Shown piece by piece: positions 56,240 through 64,000 of a DNA stretch of 64,000 bases. The translations under genes were made by a program, and so were the position numbers. Below the pieces are notes generated by a model. It ran no database searches. It was not told where the DNA came from and saw only the letters and a list, made by a program, of their open reading frames with translations. Origin of the DNA: Xanthomonas bonasiae (GTDB taxonomy: Bacteria > Pseudomonadota > Gammaproteobacteria > Xanthomonadales > Xanthomonadaceae); the NCBI RefSeq assembly GCF_017163705.1, contig NZ_JAFIWB010000008.1, positions 91,480-155,479 of the forward strand, given 5' to 3'. How positions within the stretch are numbered: position 1 is the stretch's first letter; every line of letters begins with the position of its first letter.

Positions 56240-57391
56240 TCAGAGCATGAACAGGGCGACCACGTCGTTGGTGAAGCGCCGTCCCAGTTCGGTCGGCAGC
56301 GCATGCCCGGATTCCACCTGCAGCCAGCCCCGCGCTTGCGCCTGGGCCAGCGCCGGGGCGATCGTCTCCGGCGCCAGGCCGGTGCGCACGGCGAAGTCGC
56401 GCAGCGCGAACCCCTGGTTCAGGCGCAGCGTATTGAGCATGTACTCGAACGGGCGCCGCTCGGCGCCGATCCAGTCGTCGCCGCCGATCGCCGCCGGGGT
56501 GCCGGCGGCGGCCAGGAACGCCTGCGGATGCTTGGTCTTCCAGCGGCGCAGGATGCTCTGCTCGGCGCCGGAGCTGATCTTGCCGTGGGCGCCGGCGCCG
56601 ATGCCCAGGTAGTCGCCGAACTTCCAGTAGTTGAGGTTGTGCGCGCACTGGTAGCCGTCGCGGGCGTAGGCGCTGACTTCGTACTGGGCGTAGCCGGCCG
56701 CGGCCAGCAGCGCCTGGCAGCGCTCCTGCATGTCCCAGGCGTCGTCGTCCTCGGGAATGCCCTGCGGCGGGCGCGCGGCGAATACCGTGTTCGGTTCCAG
56801 GGTCAGCTGGTAGTGGCTGATGTGGGTGGGCTGCAGCGCCAGCGCGCGCGCGATGTCGCTCTCCGCCCCGGCCAGGGTCTGCTGCGGCAGCGCGTACATC
56901 AGGTCCAGGTTGAGGTTGGCGTAGCCGGCGTCCTGCGCCAGCTTCACCGCGCGCTCGGCGTCGGCGCTGTCGTGGATCCGGCCCAGGCGCTGCAGCGCGG
57001 CGTCGTCGAAGCTCTGGATGCCGAAGCTGAGCCGGTTGACCCCGGCCGCCAGATAGCGGTCGAAGCGACCATGCTCGGCGGTGCCCGGGTTGGTCTCCAG
57101 GGTGATCTCCAGGTTCGGCGCGAAGCGCAGGCGCGCGCTGGCCGCTTGCAGGAAACGGTCGATCGCCTCGGCCGGAAACAGGCTGGGGGTGCCGCCGCCG
57201 AAGAACACGGTCTGGACGGTGCGGCCCCAGACCAGCGGCAGGTCCTGGTCCAGGTCGCGGATCAGCGCGTCCACGTAGTCGTCGAACGGCAGCGCGCCCT
57301 TGGCCGCATGCGAGTTGAAATCGCAGTACGGGCATTTGCGCACGCACCAGGGCAGGTGCACGTACAGCGACAGCGGGGGCGGGATCAGCAT
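56240..57391 (-). CDS. hemW: HemW, radical-SAM haem chaperone
   Basis: A 383-residue radical-SAM protein of the HemN-like type. The cluster motif is HLPWCVRKCPYCDFNSH (CxxxCxxC). VFFGGGTPSLFPAEAIDRFL, LETNPGTAE and LSFGIQSFDDAALQRLGRIH follow, as does the C-terminal HemN domain. HemW delivers haem to proteins rather than oxidising coproporphyrinogen. In many gammaproteobacteria it follows rdgB in an operon. Here rdgB is upstream on the same strand but separated by a small gene and a 265-bp inverted-repeat element that ends 11 bp before the hemW start. Confidence 0.94.
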   Translation of the reverse strand: MLIPPPLSLYVHLPWCVRKCPYCDFNSHAAKGALPFDDYVDALIRDLDQDLPLVWGRTVQTVFFGGGTPSLFPAEAIDRFLQAASARLRFAPNLEITLETNPGTAEHGRFDRYLAAGVNRLSFGIQSFDDAALQRLGRIHDSADAERAVKLAQDAGYANLNLDLMYALPQQTLAGAESDIARALALQPTHISHYQLTLEPNTVFAARPPQGIPEDDDAWDMQERCQALLAAAGYAQYEVSAYARDGYQCAHNLNYWKFGDYLGIGAGAHGKISSGAEQSILRRWKTKHPQAFLAAAGTPAAIGGDDWIGAERRPFEYMLNTLRLNQGFALRDFAVRTGLAPETIAPALAQAQARGWLQVESGHALPTELGRRFTNDVVALFML

Positions 57392-57401
57392 GGTGCGGTG
57401 C

Positions 57402-57666
57402 GGGGCCTGTTAACGCGATCGGGATAGGCCACGCCGCGCTTAGGCGCGTGCGGGGCAAGGAAGAACGAGAGAGCTTATGTCGATAAGAGACCGAGTGATG
57501 ACGCGGCACCGTGCGCGCCTAAGCGCGGCCCTCCGGGTTGCCGTGTCCGGCGGCCAGGCGGCCGCGCACGGCTTGGACAGGCGGCCAGCCTGCCGCGGCG
57601 CCGTGCGCGACCGCCTGGGCACCGGACACGGCAACGTGGCCTATCCCGATCGCGTTAACAGGCCCC
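57402..57666. mobile_element. MITE-like element with perfect 32-bp terminal inverted repeats
   Basis: GGGGCCTGTTAACGCGATCG and twelve more bases (57402-57433) are repeated perfectly in reverse at 57635-57666. Inside are two further nested inverted repeats: CCGCGCTTAGGCGCG-type arms (about 57434 and 57515) and a 35-bp pair with three mismatches starting GTTGCCGTGTCCGG (about 57539) and ending CCGGACACGGCAAC (57634). It encodes no credible protein. Such layout suits a non-autonomous transposon or a large folded RNA/DNA element. It fills the gap between the ABM gene and hemW. No clear target-site duplication was confirmed. Confidence 0.75.
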
Positions 57667-57949
57667 AGTAGCCCACGCAGCGCTCGGCAGTGGTCAGCGC
57701 ATCGCCGAGCCGGTCGAGCTGCGCGTAACGCTCGCGGCCGTACGCCAGGCAATGGGTGTAGTCGGCTTCGTCGCGCCAGCGGTCGATGGTCAGGTAGGCG
57801 CCCGGTGCCTGCGCGCGCAGCAGTTCGGTGCCCAGGTAGCCCGGGTACTCGGCGAACAGTGCGGCCCAGGCGCCATCGGCGGCATACAGCGTCTCGAATG
57901 CCTGTGCCTGGCCCTCGGCCACCTCGTATTCCCAGATCGTGACGAACAT
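57641..57949 (-). CDS. Antibiotic-biosynthesis-monooxygenase (ABM) domain protein
   Basis: A 102-residue dimeric alpha/beta-barrel type protein: MFVTIWEYEVAEGQAQAFET, then LFAEYPGYLGTELLRAQAPG and AYLTIDRWRDEADYTHCLAY. ABM domains are found in small haem- or quinone-linked oxygenases, but many have no known activity. Its last eight codons (GLLTRSG and stop) are supplied by the right arm of the inverted-repeat element, so the native C-terminus may have been altered. It lies 11 bp downstream of rdgB and is probably co-transcribed with it. Confidence 0.82.
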   Translation of the reverse strand: MFVTIWEYEVAEGQAQAFETLYAADGAWAALFAEYPGYLGTELLRAQAPGAYLTIDRWRDEADYTHCLAYGRERYAQLDRLGDALTTAERCVGYWGLLTRSG

Positions 57950-57960
57950 CGGCGTCTCCC

Positions 57961-58560
57961 TCAGGTGTTCCAGTGCGCCAGTTGCCTGCGCAGCAGCGCC
58001 AGCGCCTGGCCGCGGTGGCTGATCCGGTTCTTCAGCGCCAGCGGCATCTGCGCCGCGCTCTGGCCGTGTTCCGGGTCGAAGAACACCGGATCGTAGCCAT
58101 GGCCGCCGTCGCCGGCGCGCGCATGCAAGATACGCCCGCGCCAGCTGCCTTCCACCAGCAGCGGTTGCGGGTCCTCGGCATGCCGCAGCAGCACCAGCAC
58201 GCAATGGAAATGCGCGGTGCGCTGCGCATCGGGAACGTCGCGCAGTGCGTCCAGCAGCTTGTCGATGTTGGCCGCGGCATTGCCGTGTTCGCCGGCGTAG
58301 CGCGCCGAGTACAGCCCGGGCGCACCGCGCAACGCGTCCACGCAGATGCCGGAGTCGTCGGCCAGGGCCGGCAGGCCGGTGACCTGGGCGGCGTGGCGCG
58401 CCTTCAGCAGCGCGTTCTCGACGAAGGTCAGCCCGGTCTCGTCGGCATCGCGCACGCCGAGCGTGGACTGCGCGACCAGGTCGATGCCGGCGCCGTCGAG
58501 CAGCGCATGCAGTTCTTCCAGCTTGCCGGCATTGCTGCTGGCCAGGACCAGTTTCTTCAT
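57961..58560 (-). CDS. rdgB: dITP/XTP pyrophosphatase (RdgB/HAM1)
   Basis: A 199-residue house-cleaning enzyme that hydrolyses non-canonical purine NTPs to NMP and PPi. Motifs: [58 protein letters not shown] (catalytic Asp pair), [20 protein letters not shown] and [10 protein letters not shown]. Its ATG overlaps the stop of the upstream VOC gene by four bases. The rph-VOC-rdgB-ABM genes form one tight operon; PPi release again connects to PPi users. Confidence 0.95.
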   Translation of the reverse strand: MKKLVLASSNAGKLEELHALLDGAGIDLVAQSTLGVRDADETGLTFVENALLKARHAAQVTGLPALADDSGICVDALRGAPGLYSARYAGEHGNAAANIDKLLDALRDVPDAQRTAHFHCVLVLLRHAEDPQPLLVEGSWRGRILHARAGDGGHGYDPVFFDPEHGQSAAQMPLALKNRISHRGQALALLRRQLAHWNT

Positions 58561-58949
58561 TGCTTGGGTTCCAGCAGGTCCCACTTGGTGCCGTACAGGT
58601 CGCGGAACACCGCGACCGTGCCATAGGGTTCCGCGCGCGGGGATTCGAGGAACTCCACGCCCTGCGCCAGCATCGCGGCGTGGTCGCGGGCGAAATCGTC
58701 GGTGTACAGGAAGTGGTCCACGCGCCCGCCGGTCTGGTCGCCGATCCGCGCGCGCTGCGCGGCGTCGCCGGGTTCGGCCAGCAGCAGCGCGGCATCGTCG
58801 CTGCCGCCCGGGCCGACCACCACCCAGCGCTTGCCGTCGCCGAGCGCCACGTCCTGCAGCAGGACGAAGCCGAGCTTGCCGGTGTACCAGGCGATCGCCG
58901 CGTCGTAGTCGGCCACGACCAGCGTGGTCAGCGCGATCCGTCGCTTCAC
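58557..58949 (-). CDS. VOC-superfamily (glyoxalase-like) protein
   Basis: A 130-residue VOC-fold protein: [60 protein letters not shown] and [20 protein letters not shown]. It resembles glyoxalase/bleomycin-resistance relatives without a known substrate. The start is a GTG at 58947-58949 overlapping the rph stop, and the stop overlaps rdgB, so all three are translationally coupled. Confidence 0.88.
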   Translation of the reverse strand: MKRRIALTTLVVADYDAAIAWYTGKLGFVLLQDVALGDGKRWVVVGPGGSDDAALLLAEPGDAAQRARIGDQTGGRVDHFLYTDDFARDHAAMLAQGVEFLESPRAEPYGTVAVFRDLYGTKWDLLEPKQ

Positions 58950-59671
58950 CGTGCCAGCGCCTCGCGCTGGGCGGCAAGCAGTTGGCCGATGCCGGTTTCG
59001 GCCAATGCCAGCAGCGCATCCAGTTCGTCGCGGCGGAACGCATGGCCTTCGGCGGTGCCCTGGATTTCGATGAAGCCGCCACCGTCGTTCATCACCACGT
59101 TCATGTCGGTGTCGCAGTCGCTGTCCTCGGCGTAGTCCAGATCCAGCACCGGCGTGCCGCGGTAGACGCCGACCGAGACCGCGGCGACCGCGCCGAGCAC
59201 CACCGGCTTCTTCAGGTCGCCGCGCTTCTGCAGCCAGTTCACCGCGTCCATCAGCGCCACGTAGGCGCCGGTGATGGCCGCGGTGCGGGTGCCGCCGTCG
59301 GCCTGCAGCACGTCGCAGTCCAGGGTGATGGTGCGCTCGCCGAGCGCATTGCGGTCCACGCAGGCGCGCAGCGCGCGGCCGATCAGGCGCTGGATTTCCA
59401 GCGTGCGCCCGCCCTGCTTGCCGCGCGCGGCCTCGCGGTCGGAGCGCGAATGGGTGGCGCGCGGCAGCATGCCGTATTCGGCGGTGACCCAGCCTTCACC
59501 CTTGCCGCGCAGGAAGCCCGGCACCCGGTTCTCCACGCTGGCGGTGCACAGCACGCGGGTGTCGCCGAAGCTGACCAGCACCGAGCCTTCGGCGTGGCGG
59601 GTGAAGGCGCGTTCGATGCGCACCGGGCGCAGCTGATCGGCCGTGCGGCCACTGGGACGGGAAAAGGACAT
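58946..59671 (-). CDS. rph: Ribonuclease PH
   Basis: A 241-residue phosphorolytic 3'-5' exoribonuclease that trims tRNA 3' ends. Motifs: [60 protein letters not shown] (phosphate site), [20 protein letters not shown] and [20 protein letters not shown] (metal site). AAAAGGA precedes the ATG at 59669-59671. It is divergent from yicC, a common arrangement. Confidence 0.97.
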   Translation of the reverse strand: MSFSRPSGRTADQLRPVRIERAFTRHAEGSVLVSFGDTRVLCTASVENRVPGFLRGKGEGWVTAEYGMLPRATHSRSDREAARGKQGGRTLEIQRLIGRALRACVDRNALGERTITLDCDVLQADGGTRTAAITGAYVALMDAVNWLQKRGDLKKPVVLGAVAAVSVGVYRGTPVLDLDYAEDSDCDTDMNVVMNDGGGFIEIQGTAEGHAFRRDELDALLALAETGIGQLLAAQREALAR

Positions 59672-59780
59672 GGGGATCGATCCGGAGGTGTCGTGAGGGC
59701 CGGGCGCGGCAGCGGGCCGGGCCGTGGGAGCTGAGAGGCGCTAGGTTACCATTCGCGCTTTGCACGCACCGGAACACCAC

Positions 59781-60641
59781 ATGATCCGCAGCATGACCGC
59801 CTTCGCCGGCGCCGAGCGCATCACTCCCTGGGGCACGCTGGGTTGCGAACTGCGCTCGGTCAACCACCGTTTCCTGGAAGTGGGCGTGCGCCTGCCGGAA
59901 GAGCTGCGCGCGCTGGAGCCGCAACTGCGCGAGCGCCTGGCCGCCCGCGTCAGCCGCGGCAAGCTGGACCTGATGCTGCGCCTGCGCGCGCCCGACGCCG
60001 CGCAGGCGCTGGCGGTGAACGAGCCGCTGGTCGAACAGCTGGCGGTGCTCGCGCAGCGGCTCGGCGCGCGCTTCCCGCAACTGCAGGTGCAGTTCGCCGA
60101 CCTGCTGCAGCTGCCCGGCGTGCTGCAGGGCCAGGCGGTCGATCCGGCCGCGCTGCAGGCGCAGGCGCTGGAGCTGCTGGACGCGGTGGTGGCCGAATTC
60201 GTCGCCGCGCGCGAGCGCGAGGGCGGCAAGCTGGCCGCGGCCATCGTCGAGCGGGTCGATGCGGTCGAGCGCGTCGCCGCCGAGGTGAAGCAACTGATCC
60301 CGGCCATCCGCGAGGGCCAGCGCACCAAGCTGGCCGCGCGCCTGGCGGACCTGCCGCATCCGGTCGATCCGGGCCGCGCCGAGCAGGAACTGGTGCTGTG
60401 GCTGCAGAAACTCGATGTGGACGAGGAACTGGACCGGCTCGACAGCCACATCAAGGAGATCCGCCGCGTGCTGCGCCAGCCCGAGCCGGCCGGCCGGCGC
60501 CTGGATTTCCTGTTGCAGGAATTCAACCGCGAGGCCAACACCCTGGGCTCCAAGTCGGTGGACAGCCGCACCTCCAACGCGGCGGTGGAACTGAAGGTGC
60601 TGATCGACCAGATCCGCGAGCAGGTGCAGAACCTGGAATAG
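59781..60641 (+). CDS. yicC: YicC-family endoribonuclease
   Basis: A 286-residue protein of the YicC/YloC family, shown in other bacteria to be an endoribonuclease affecting sRNA turnover. Motifs: MIRSMTAFAGAERITPWGTL, CELRSVNHRFLEVGVRLPEE and the C-terminal signature LDFLLQEFNREANTLGSKSV. The ATG at 59781 is the conserved start; a TTG seven codons upstream is also open. It is divergent from rph, linking two RNA-processing genes. Confidence 0.95.
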   Translation: MIRSMTAFAGAERITPWGTLGCELRSVNHRFLEVGVRLPEELRALEPQLRERLAARVSRGKLDLMLRLRAPDAAQALAVNEPLVEQLAVLAQRLGARFPQLQVQFADLLQLPGVLQGQAVDPAALQAQALELLDAVVAEFVAAREREGGKLAAAIVERVDAVERVAAEVKQLIPAIREGQRTKLAARLADLPHPVDPGRAEQELVLWLQKLDVDEELDRLDSHIKEIRRVLRQPEPAGRRLDFLLQEFNREANTLGSKSVDSRTSNAAVELKVLIDQIREQVQNLE

Positions 60642-60642
60642 C

Positions 60643-60673
60643 GCTCCGCGCGCTTGGACCTGGCGCGCGGAGC
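60643..60673. terminator. Hairpin between convergent yicC and tonB
   Basis: GCTCCGCGCGC (60643-60653) pairs perfectly with GCGCGCGGAGC (60663-60673) around a 9-nt loop. It starts just after the yicC stop. There is no T-run on either side, so it may be a weak bidirectional terminator. Confidence 0.45.
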
Positions 60674-60687
60674 GTGGCGCGGCCGCG

Positions 60688-61422
60688 TCAGCGTTCGCGC
60701 AGGAAGAAGTCCACCGGCACCACCACCTGCACCGGGTCGCCTTCGATCTCCGGCGGCGGCGCCGGCAACGGGCTGGCCCGCTGCACCGTCGCCAGTGTCT
60801 CGCTGTCCAGCGCGTCATGGCCGCTGCCCTGGACGATGTGGATCGCGCTGGCATGGCCTCGCCGATCCACCGCGAACTGCACCTGCACCACGCCTTCCTG
60901 GCGGCGCCGCTGCGCCGGCCGCGGGTAGCGCTTATAGCGCTGCAGATGGCCCAGCACCTGCGCCTGCCAGGTGGCGCGCCGCTGTTGCGCCGCGCCGGAC
61001 AGCGACTGCGCCGCGGCATAGCGGCTGGCCTGCGGCGCCGCCACGCTGGGCGGGGCGCTGGCCTGCGCCGCGCTGGACGCTTGCGGTGGGTCTTGCGCCG
61101 GCGTCGACGGCTGCGCTTCTTCCAGGTCGGCATGCAGCGGTTGCGGCGGCGGTTGCGGCGGTGCCGGCCGCGGCGCGCGCACGCGCGGGGCCTGGCGTTG
61201 CTCGGGCTGCGACGGGCCCGGCGGCACATCGGTCGGTGGCGCCGCCGGCGCGGTCGGGGCCGGCGCCAGCTCCAGCATGAGCGCCTGCGCCGGAGCGGCG
61301 GGCGGCGGCGGCCGTTCGCGCGGCGGCCAGCACAGCAGCGCGGCGACGAGCGCCGCATGCACCGCCAGTACGCCGCCGAGGCTGAGCAGCCAGCGCCGCA
61401 GCGTCCGCGGTCCTGCGCTCAT
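60688..61422 (-). CDS. tonB: Energy transducer TonB
   Basis: A 244-residue inner-membrane protein. One N-terminal membrane segment (RRWLLSLGGVLAVHAALVAA, LLCW) is followed by a long Pro/Ala-rich periplasmic span (PPREPPP-like, residues 35-130). The C-terminal TonB domain is LGHLQRYKRYPRPAQRRRQE, GVVQVQFAVDRRGHASAIHI and ASPLPAPPPEIEGDPVQVVV. It transmits proton-motive energy to outer-membrane receptors. It is the last gene of the exbB-exbD-tonB set and overlaps exbD. Confidence 0.95.
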   Translation of the reverse strand: MSAGPRTLRRWLLSLGGVLAVHAALVAALLCWPPRERPPPPAAPAQALMLELAPAPTAPAAPPTDVPPGPSQPEQRQAPRVRAPRPAPPQPPPQPLHADLEEAQPSTPAQDPPQASSAAQASAPPSVAAPQASRYAAAQSLSGAAQQRRATWQAQVLGHLQRYKRYPRPAQRRRQEGVVQVQFAVDRRGHASAIHIVQGSGHDALDSETLATVQRASPLPAPPPEIEGDPVQVVVPVDFFLRER

Positions 61423-61847
61423 CGGCCGGCCGGCTCCAGCCCGACCAGCGCGACCTTCAGATAGCCCGCATCGCGCAGCGCGTCCATGGTCCGCATCAGT
61501 TCGCCGTAGGCCACCGCGCGGTCGGCGCGCAGGAAGATGCGCTGCGTGCGGTCGCCGCGGGTCAGCCGGTCCAACGCCGGCTGCAGCGCAGCGCGCTCGA
61601 TCGGGGTGTCGCCGAGGCGCAGGCTCAGGTCCTTGCGCAGGGTCAGGTAGACCGGGTCGCGGTCCCTGGGCTGCGGCGCCGCGGTGCTGGCGGGCAATTC
61701 CACCGGCACCTGTACCGTGGCCAGCGGCGCGGCGACCATGAAGACGATCAGCAGCACCAGCATCACGTCGATCAGCGGGGTGACGTTGATCGCGTGGTGC
61801 TCGTCCAGCGCATCCTCGTCGTCGTCTCGGTTGCTGCGGATCGCCAT
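61419..61847 (-). CDS. exbD: ExbD biopolymer transport protein
   Basis: A 142-residue protein with one membrane segment carrying the proton-path aspartate: HAINVTPLIDVMLVLLIVFM. The periplasmic domain follows (VYLTLRKDLSLRLGDTPIER, RIFLRADRAVAYGELMRTMD). The ATG at 61845-61847 lies 11 bp after the exbB stop. Its stop overlaps the tonB start. Confidence 0.95.
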   Translation of the reverse strand: MAIRSNRDDDEDALDEHHAINVTPLIDVMLVLLIVFMVAAPLATVQVPVELPASTAAPQPRDRDPVYLTLRKDLSLRLGDTPIERAALQPALDRLTRGDRTQRIFLRADRAVAYGELMRTMDALRDAGYLKVALVGLEPAGR

Positions 61848-61858
61848 GGCCGGTGTCC

Positions 61859-62599
61859 TCAGGCCATGCCGGCCATGGGCGCGCCGTGCGCAGCGGGTCC
61901 GGACGCCCGCTGACGATCCAGGTCGCGCGACACCAACTGCTGCACGCCGGCCGACAGGTCGCCCAGCTGCTGGCGCAAGCCGCCCAGGGTGCGCGCGAAA
62001 TGGTTGTAGATCACCACCGCCGGGATCGCGGCGACCAGGCCCAGCGCGGTGGCGAGCAAGGCCTCGGCGATGCCGGGCGCGACCACCGCCAGGGTGGTGG
62101 TGTTGGCGCGGGCGATGCCGACGAAGCTGTTCATGATGCCCCACACGGTGCCGAACAGGCCCACGAACGGCGTGGTGGCGCCGATCGTGGCGAGCAGGCC
62201 GGTACCCTTGCGCAGCTGCCGCGCATGGCCCAGTTCGATCCGTTCCAGGCGCGAGGCCAGCCGGTCCTTGATCCCGGCCATGTCCTGCAGGCCGCTCGAG
62301 TGCTGCAGTTCGGCGCGGGCTTCGCGCAGCAACAGCTGCGCCGCGGGCACCGCCAGCGGCGGGCGGCGCTCGGCATCGGCCAGGTCCTGCGCTTGCGCCA
62401 GCGCCGTGCGCGCGGCCTGTAGGGCCCGCCCGAGCCGCGCCAACTCCCAGCTCTTGGCCACCAGCACCGTCCAGGTGGCGACCGAGGCGATGGCCAGACC
62501 GACCATCACCGCCTGCACCACCAGGTCGGCGTGCAGGAACATCTGCCAGGGCCCCAGGTCGGGCGGCAGCACGGGGGGCGGGGCGATGTCAGCATGCAT
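61859..62599 (-). CDS. exbB: ExbB proton channel protein
   Basis: A 246-residue MotA/TolQ/ExbB-family protein with three membrane segments: [40 protein letters not shown] and [20 protein letters not shown]. The signature [18 protein letters not shown] is intact. Two ATGs (62597-62599 and 62606-62608) are possible starts, both inside the 3' end of the preceding gene, so translation is coupled to it. Confidence 0.94.
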   Translation of the reverse strand: MHADIAPPPVLPPDLGPWQMFLHADLVVQAVMVGLAIASVATWTVLVAKSWELARLGRALQAARTALAQAQDLADAERRPPLAVPAAQLLLREARAELQHSSGLQDMAGIKDRLASRLERIELGHARQLRKGTGLLATIGATTPFVGLFGTVWGIMNSFVGIARANTTTLAVVAPGIAEALLATALGLVAAIPAVVIYNHFARTLGGLRQQLGDLSAGVQQLVSRDLDRQRASGPAAHGAPMAGMA

Positions 62600-62933
62600 G
62601 GTCGTCATCCAGCGGGTCGAAACGGGGGGCGGGGGTGTGCGTTTGCGTCATGGCCTGGGCATGCGGCGCGTCCGGCAGCAGGCCGGCCGATTGCAGGCAG
62701 GCCAGCACCCGGTACCAGGCCGATGCCGAGATCGCGTAGCCGGCGTCGCGCGCGGCGGTATGCAGGTGCTGCGGCGTCAGCTGGCCATGCGCGCCGAGCA
62801 CTTGCGGCGCCAACCGCACCGCCGCCAGGCGCGCGGAGGTGACGTTCAATCCGGCGCCGCGCAGCAGCGCCGACCACGGATCGGCGCGCCGCACCTGCCG
62901 ACGGCGACGCTGCGCGCGGATCTTGCTCGGCAT
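62589..62933 (-). CDS. Fur-like DNA-binding-domain-only protein
   Basis: A 114-residue basic protein. Residues about 25-90 follow the Fur winged-helix pattern: [40 protein letters not shown] and [17 protein letters not shown] match Fur's 'GLkvT..Rl.iL..l', 'eeLy..l...g..i' and 'atvYRvL..f..aGil'. The metal-binding and dimerisation half of Fur is missing; the C-terminus is a short His/Asp tail ([10 protein letters not shown]). It sits between a YbaN-like protein and exbB in a haem-uptake operon and could be an iron- or haem-related regulator. The assignment is by pattern only. Confidence 0.65.
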   Translation of the reverse strand: MPSKIRAQRRRRQVRRADPWSALLRGAGLNVTSARLAAVRLAPQVLGAHGQLTPQHLHTAARDAGYAISASAWYRVLACLQSAGLLPDAPHAQAMTQTHTPAPRFDPLDDDHAC

Positions 62934-63328
62934 CACCGCGCTCCCGGCGCATCGGCGGCGCGGCGCGGCGCCGGACGCGACAGCACGTAGGCGGCGCTGC
63001 CGGCGAAGAACAGGCCCACGCCCAGCGCCAGCTTCCAGCCCGGATGCGCGCCGCAGCAGAACAGCACGTAGCCAACGCCCACGCCGGCGCCGGCGAAGCA
63101 CTTGCCGCGGCGCGTGATCGCGCCCTGTTCGCGCCACAGCCGCAACGCGGCGCCGTAGCGGGGATGCTGCAGCAGCCATGCCTCCAGGCGCGGCGAGGAG
63201 TGCGAGAAGCACCATGCCGCCAGGATCAGGAAGATCGTGGTCGGCATCACCGGCAGCAACGCGCCGATCAGGCCCAGCGCCAGCATCAGCAGGCCCAGGC
63301 AGCACCACGCGCCGCGGCTCAGCGACAT
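62933..63328 (-). CDS. YbaN/DUF454 inner-membrane protein
   Basis: A 131-residue protein with about three membrane segments and the DUF454 signature LGLIGALLPVMPTTIFLILA, then AWCFSHSSPRLEAWLLQHPR and YGAALRLWREQGAITRRGK. The function is unknown, but in several bacteria it lies beside haem-uptake and haem-oxygenase genes, as here. Its stop overlaps the next start by one base-shifted ATGA. Confidence 0.9.
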   Translation of the reverse strand: MSLSRGAWCCLGLLMLALGLIGALLPVMPTTIFLILAAWCFSHSSPRLEAWLLQHPRYGAALRLWREQGAITRRGKCFAGAGVGVGYVLFCCGAHPGWKLALGVGLFFAGSAAYVLSRPAPRRAADAPGAR

Positions 63329-63353
63329 CGCCGCACCTCCTGCGCGCACGCGC

Positions 63354-63962
63354 TCATTGCGCGCCGGCCGGGAGATAGGTATCGACATGGGCGTAGACGC
63401 GATCGAACGCGGCGCACGCCGCGGCGACCACGGCCTGCTCCTGCGCAGGATCCAGCGGCACGCTGTCGAGCGCGGCGGTGAACTGGCGCCAATGCCGCGC
63501 GCGCCCGTCCGGGTGGCCGGCGAGGTGGCGCGCACCGAACTGCTCGTGCAGTCCCAGTCGGGCGGCCAGCTTGGCCAGGATCGCCGCGCCCAGGTTGGAA
63601 CCTTCGGCCACGTACAGCCAGCCCAACGCGTCGACCTGCTTTTCGTAGCGGCGGCCGTCCGGCGCCGGAAGCGGGCGCATGGCGGGGACCGCGACGCCCA
63701 GGTCGGCCAGGTCGGCCAGCAACTGCGGCAGGCGCCGCCGCTGCGCCAGTTCGGGGATCACGCTGGCGAGCACCGGATTGCGGTACACGTTCTCCATGTC
63801 GCAGTGGAAGCAGTACTGCACCTGCACGAAGCGCGCGTAGTTCGCGCGCGATGCGAACGGTTGCGCGGCCATGATGCGCTGGTCCAGGCGCGCGTGCGCT
63901 GCGTGGGTGGCGGCCTTCAGGCGCTGGCTGCGGGTGGTGGTGTCGGCGAAGCATTCGGTCAT
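63354..63962 (-). CDS. hemO: Biliverdin-producing haem oxygenase
   Basis: A 202-residue enzyme of the HemO/BphO type that opens haem to biliverdin, CO and iron. The proximal His region is LKAATHAAHARLDQRIMAAQ; the distal helix is LGWLYVAEGSNLGAAILAKL with the flexible glycines; CFHCDMENVYRN lies between. The last residues (YAHVDTYLPAGAQ) are typical. It opens the hemO-ybaN-fur-like-exbB-exbD-tonB set, consistent with iron release from imported haem. Some xanthomonad BphO enzymes also feed a bacteriophytochrome; none is in the window. The promoter lies at the window edge. Confidence 0.93.
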   Translation of the reverse strand: MTECFADTTTRSQRLKAATHAAHARLDQRIMAAQPFASRANYARFVQVQYCFHCDMENVYRNPVLASVIPELAQRRRLPQLLADLADLGVAVPAMRPLPAPDGRRYEKQVDALGWLYVAEGSNLGAAILAKLAARLGLHEQFGARHLAGHPDGRARHWRQFTAALDSVPLDPAQEQAVVAAACAAFDRVYAHVDTYLPAGAQ

Positions 63963-64000
63963 GGCGCGGGCTCGTGGTCGGTGGGGCAGGGGCGCGGGTG

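Noticed and set aside
57440..57671. Small ORFs on both strands inside the inverted-repeat element
   Set aside because: They mirror each other because of the palindromic sequence and lack any domain or ribosome-binding site.

Overview
The window is GC-rich chromosomal DNA from a member of the Xanthomonadaceae (Lysobacteraceae), most likely a Xanthomonas. The evidence is a pyrophosphate-dependent phosphofructokinase, a plant-associated type set of TonB receptors, dispersed GTAGGAGCGGCTTCAGCCGC repeats and the ygfB-pepP / zapA-6S RNA-ygfA neighbourhood. No prophage, CRISPR array, rRNA or tRNA was seen. The assignment to family is by gene content and repeat type, not by a database search.

Left part (1-11.5 kb): the window opens inside hppA (proton-pumping pyrophosphatase) and soon carries a PPi-type phosphofructokinase beside adk, so PPi-using energy genes sit together. 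Between them are two near-identical DUF6434 genes flanking a secreted ChaN/EreA-like protein, and a TetR regulator divergent from a DUF308-type membrane protein with two matching operator-like sites. A 0.8-kb array of REP-type hairpins follows, then mpl and a Lon N-domain protein. From 11.5 to 24 kb come a DedA-PAP2 membrane protein, a small kinase-like protein, an SDR, a ROK regulator, gloA, a voltage-gated K+ channel, a GT2-GtrA/GT39 pair, argD and a HAD hydrolase.

Middle (24-39.5 kb) is the most interesting part. A TonB receptor, an operon for an exported FAD amine oxidase, c-type cytochrome, exported RidA and Tat-type PLP aminotransferase, an azurin, a large MalT/LAL-type regulator and an Oar-type TonB receptor lie together (hemL sits inside). 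Three promoters, those of both receptors and of the amine oxidase operon, share one geometry: two ACCTACCCG direct repeats exactly 19 bp apart, and a -10 hexamer starting exactly 42 bp after the start of the proximal repeat, with no -35 box. I infer an activator-dependent regulon for uptake and periplasmic oxidation of an unknown amine or amino acid, with electrons passed to cytochrome c and perhaps azurin. The regulator gene between them is the natural candidate activator.

Right part (39.5-64 kb): thiE, rubredoxin, SirB1-like protein, DUF192 lipoprotein, rpiA, EVE protein, ygfA, a thioesterase, 6S RNA, zapA and a TIGR02449 coiled-coil gene form a mostly minus-strand housekeeping block. A GGDEF/EAL protein, ygfB-pepP, a Sel1-like secreted protein, a prolidase, a PilZ-DUF1631 pair, hemW, an ABM-domain protein, rdgB, a VOC protein, rph and yicC follow. 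The window ends in a haem/iron set: hemO, a YbaN protein, a Fur-like DNA-binding-domain-only protein, exbB, exbD and tonB. Several intergenic gaps are filled by inverted-repeat-bounded elements, the clearest being a 265-bp element with perfect 32-bp terminal inverted repeats at 57402-57666.
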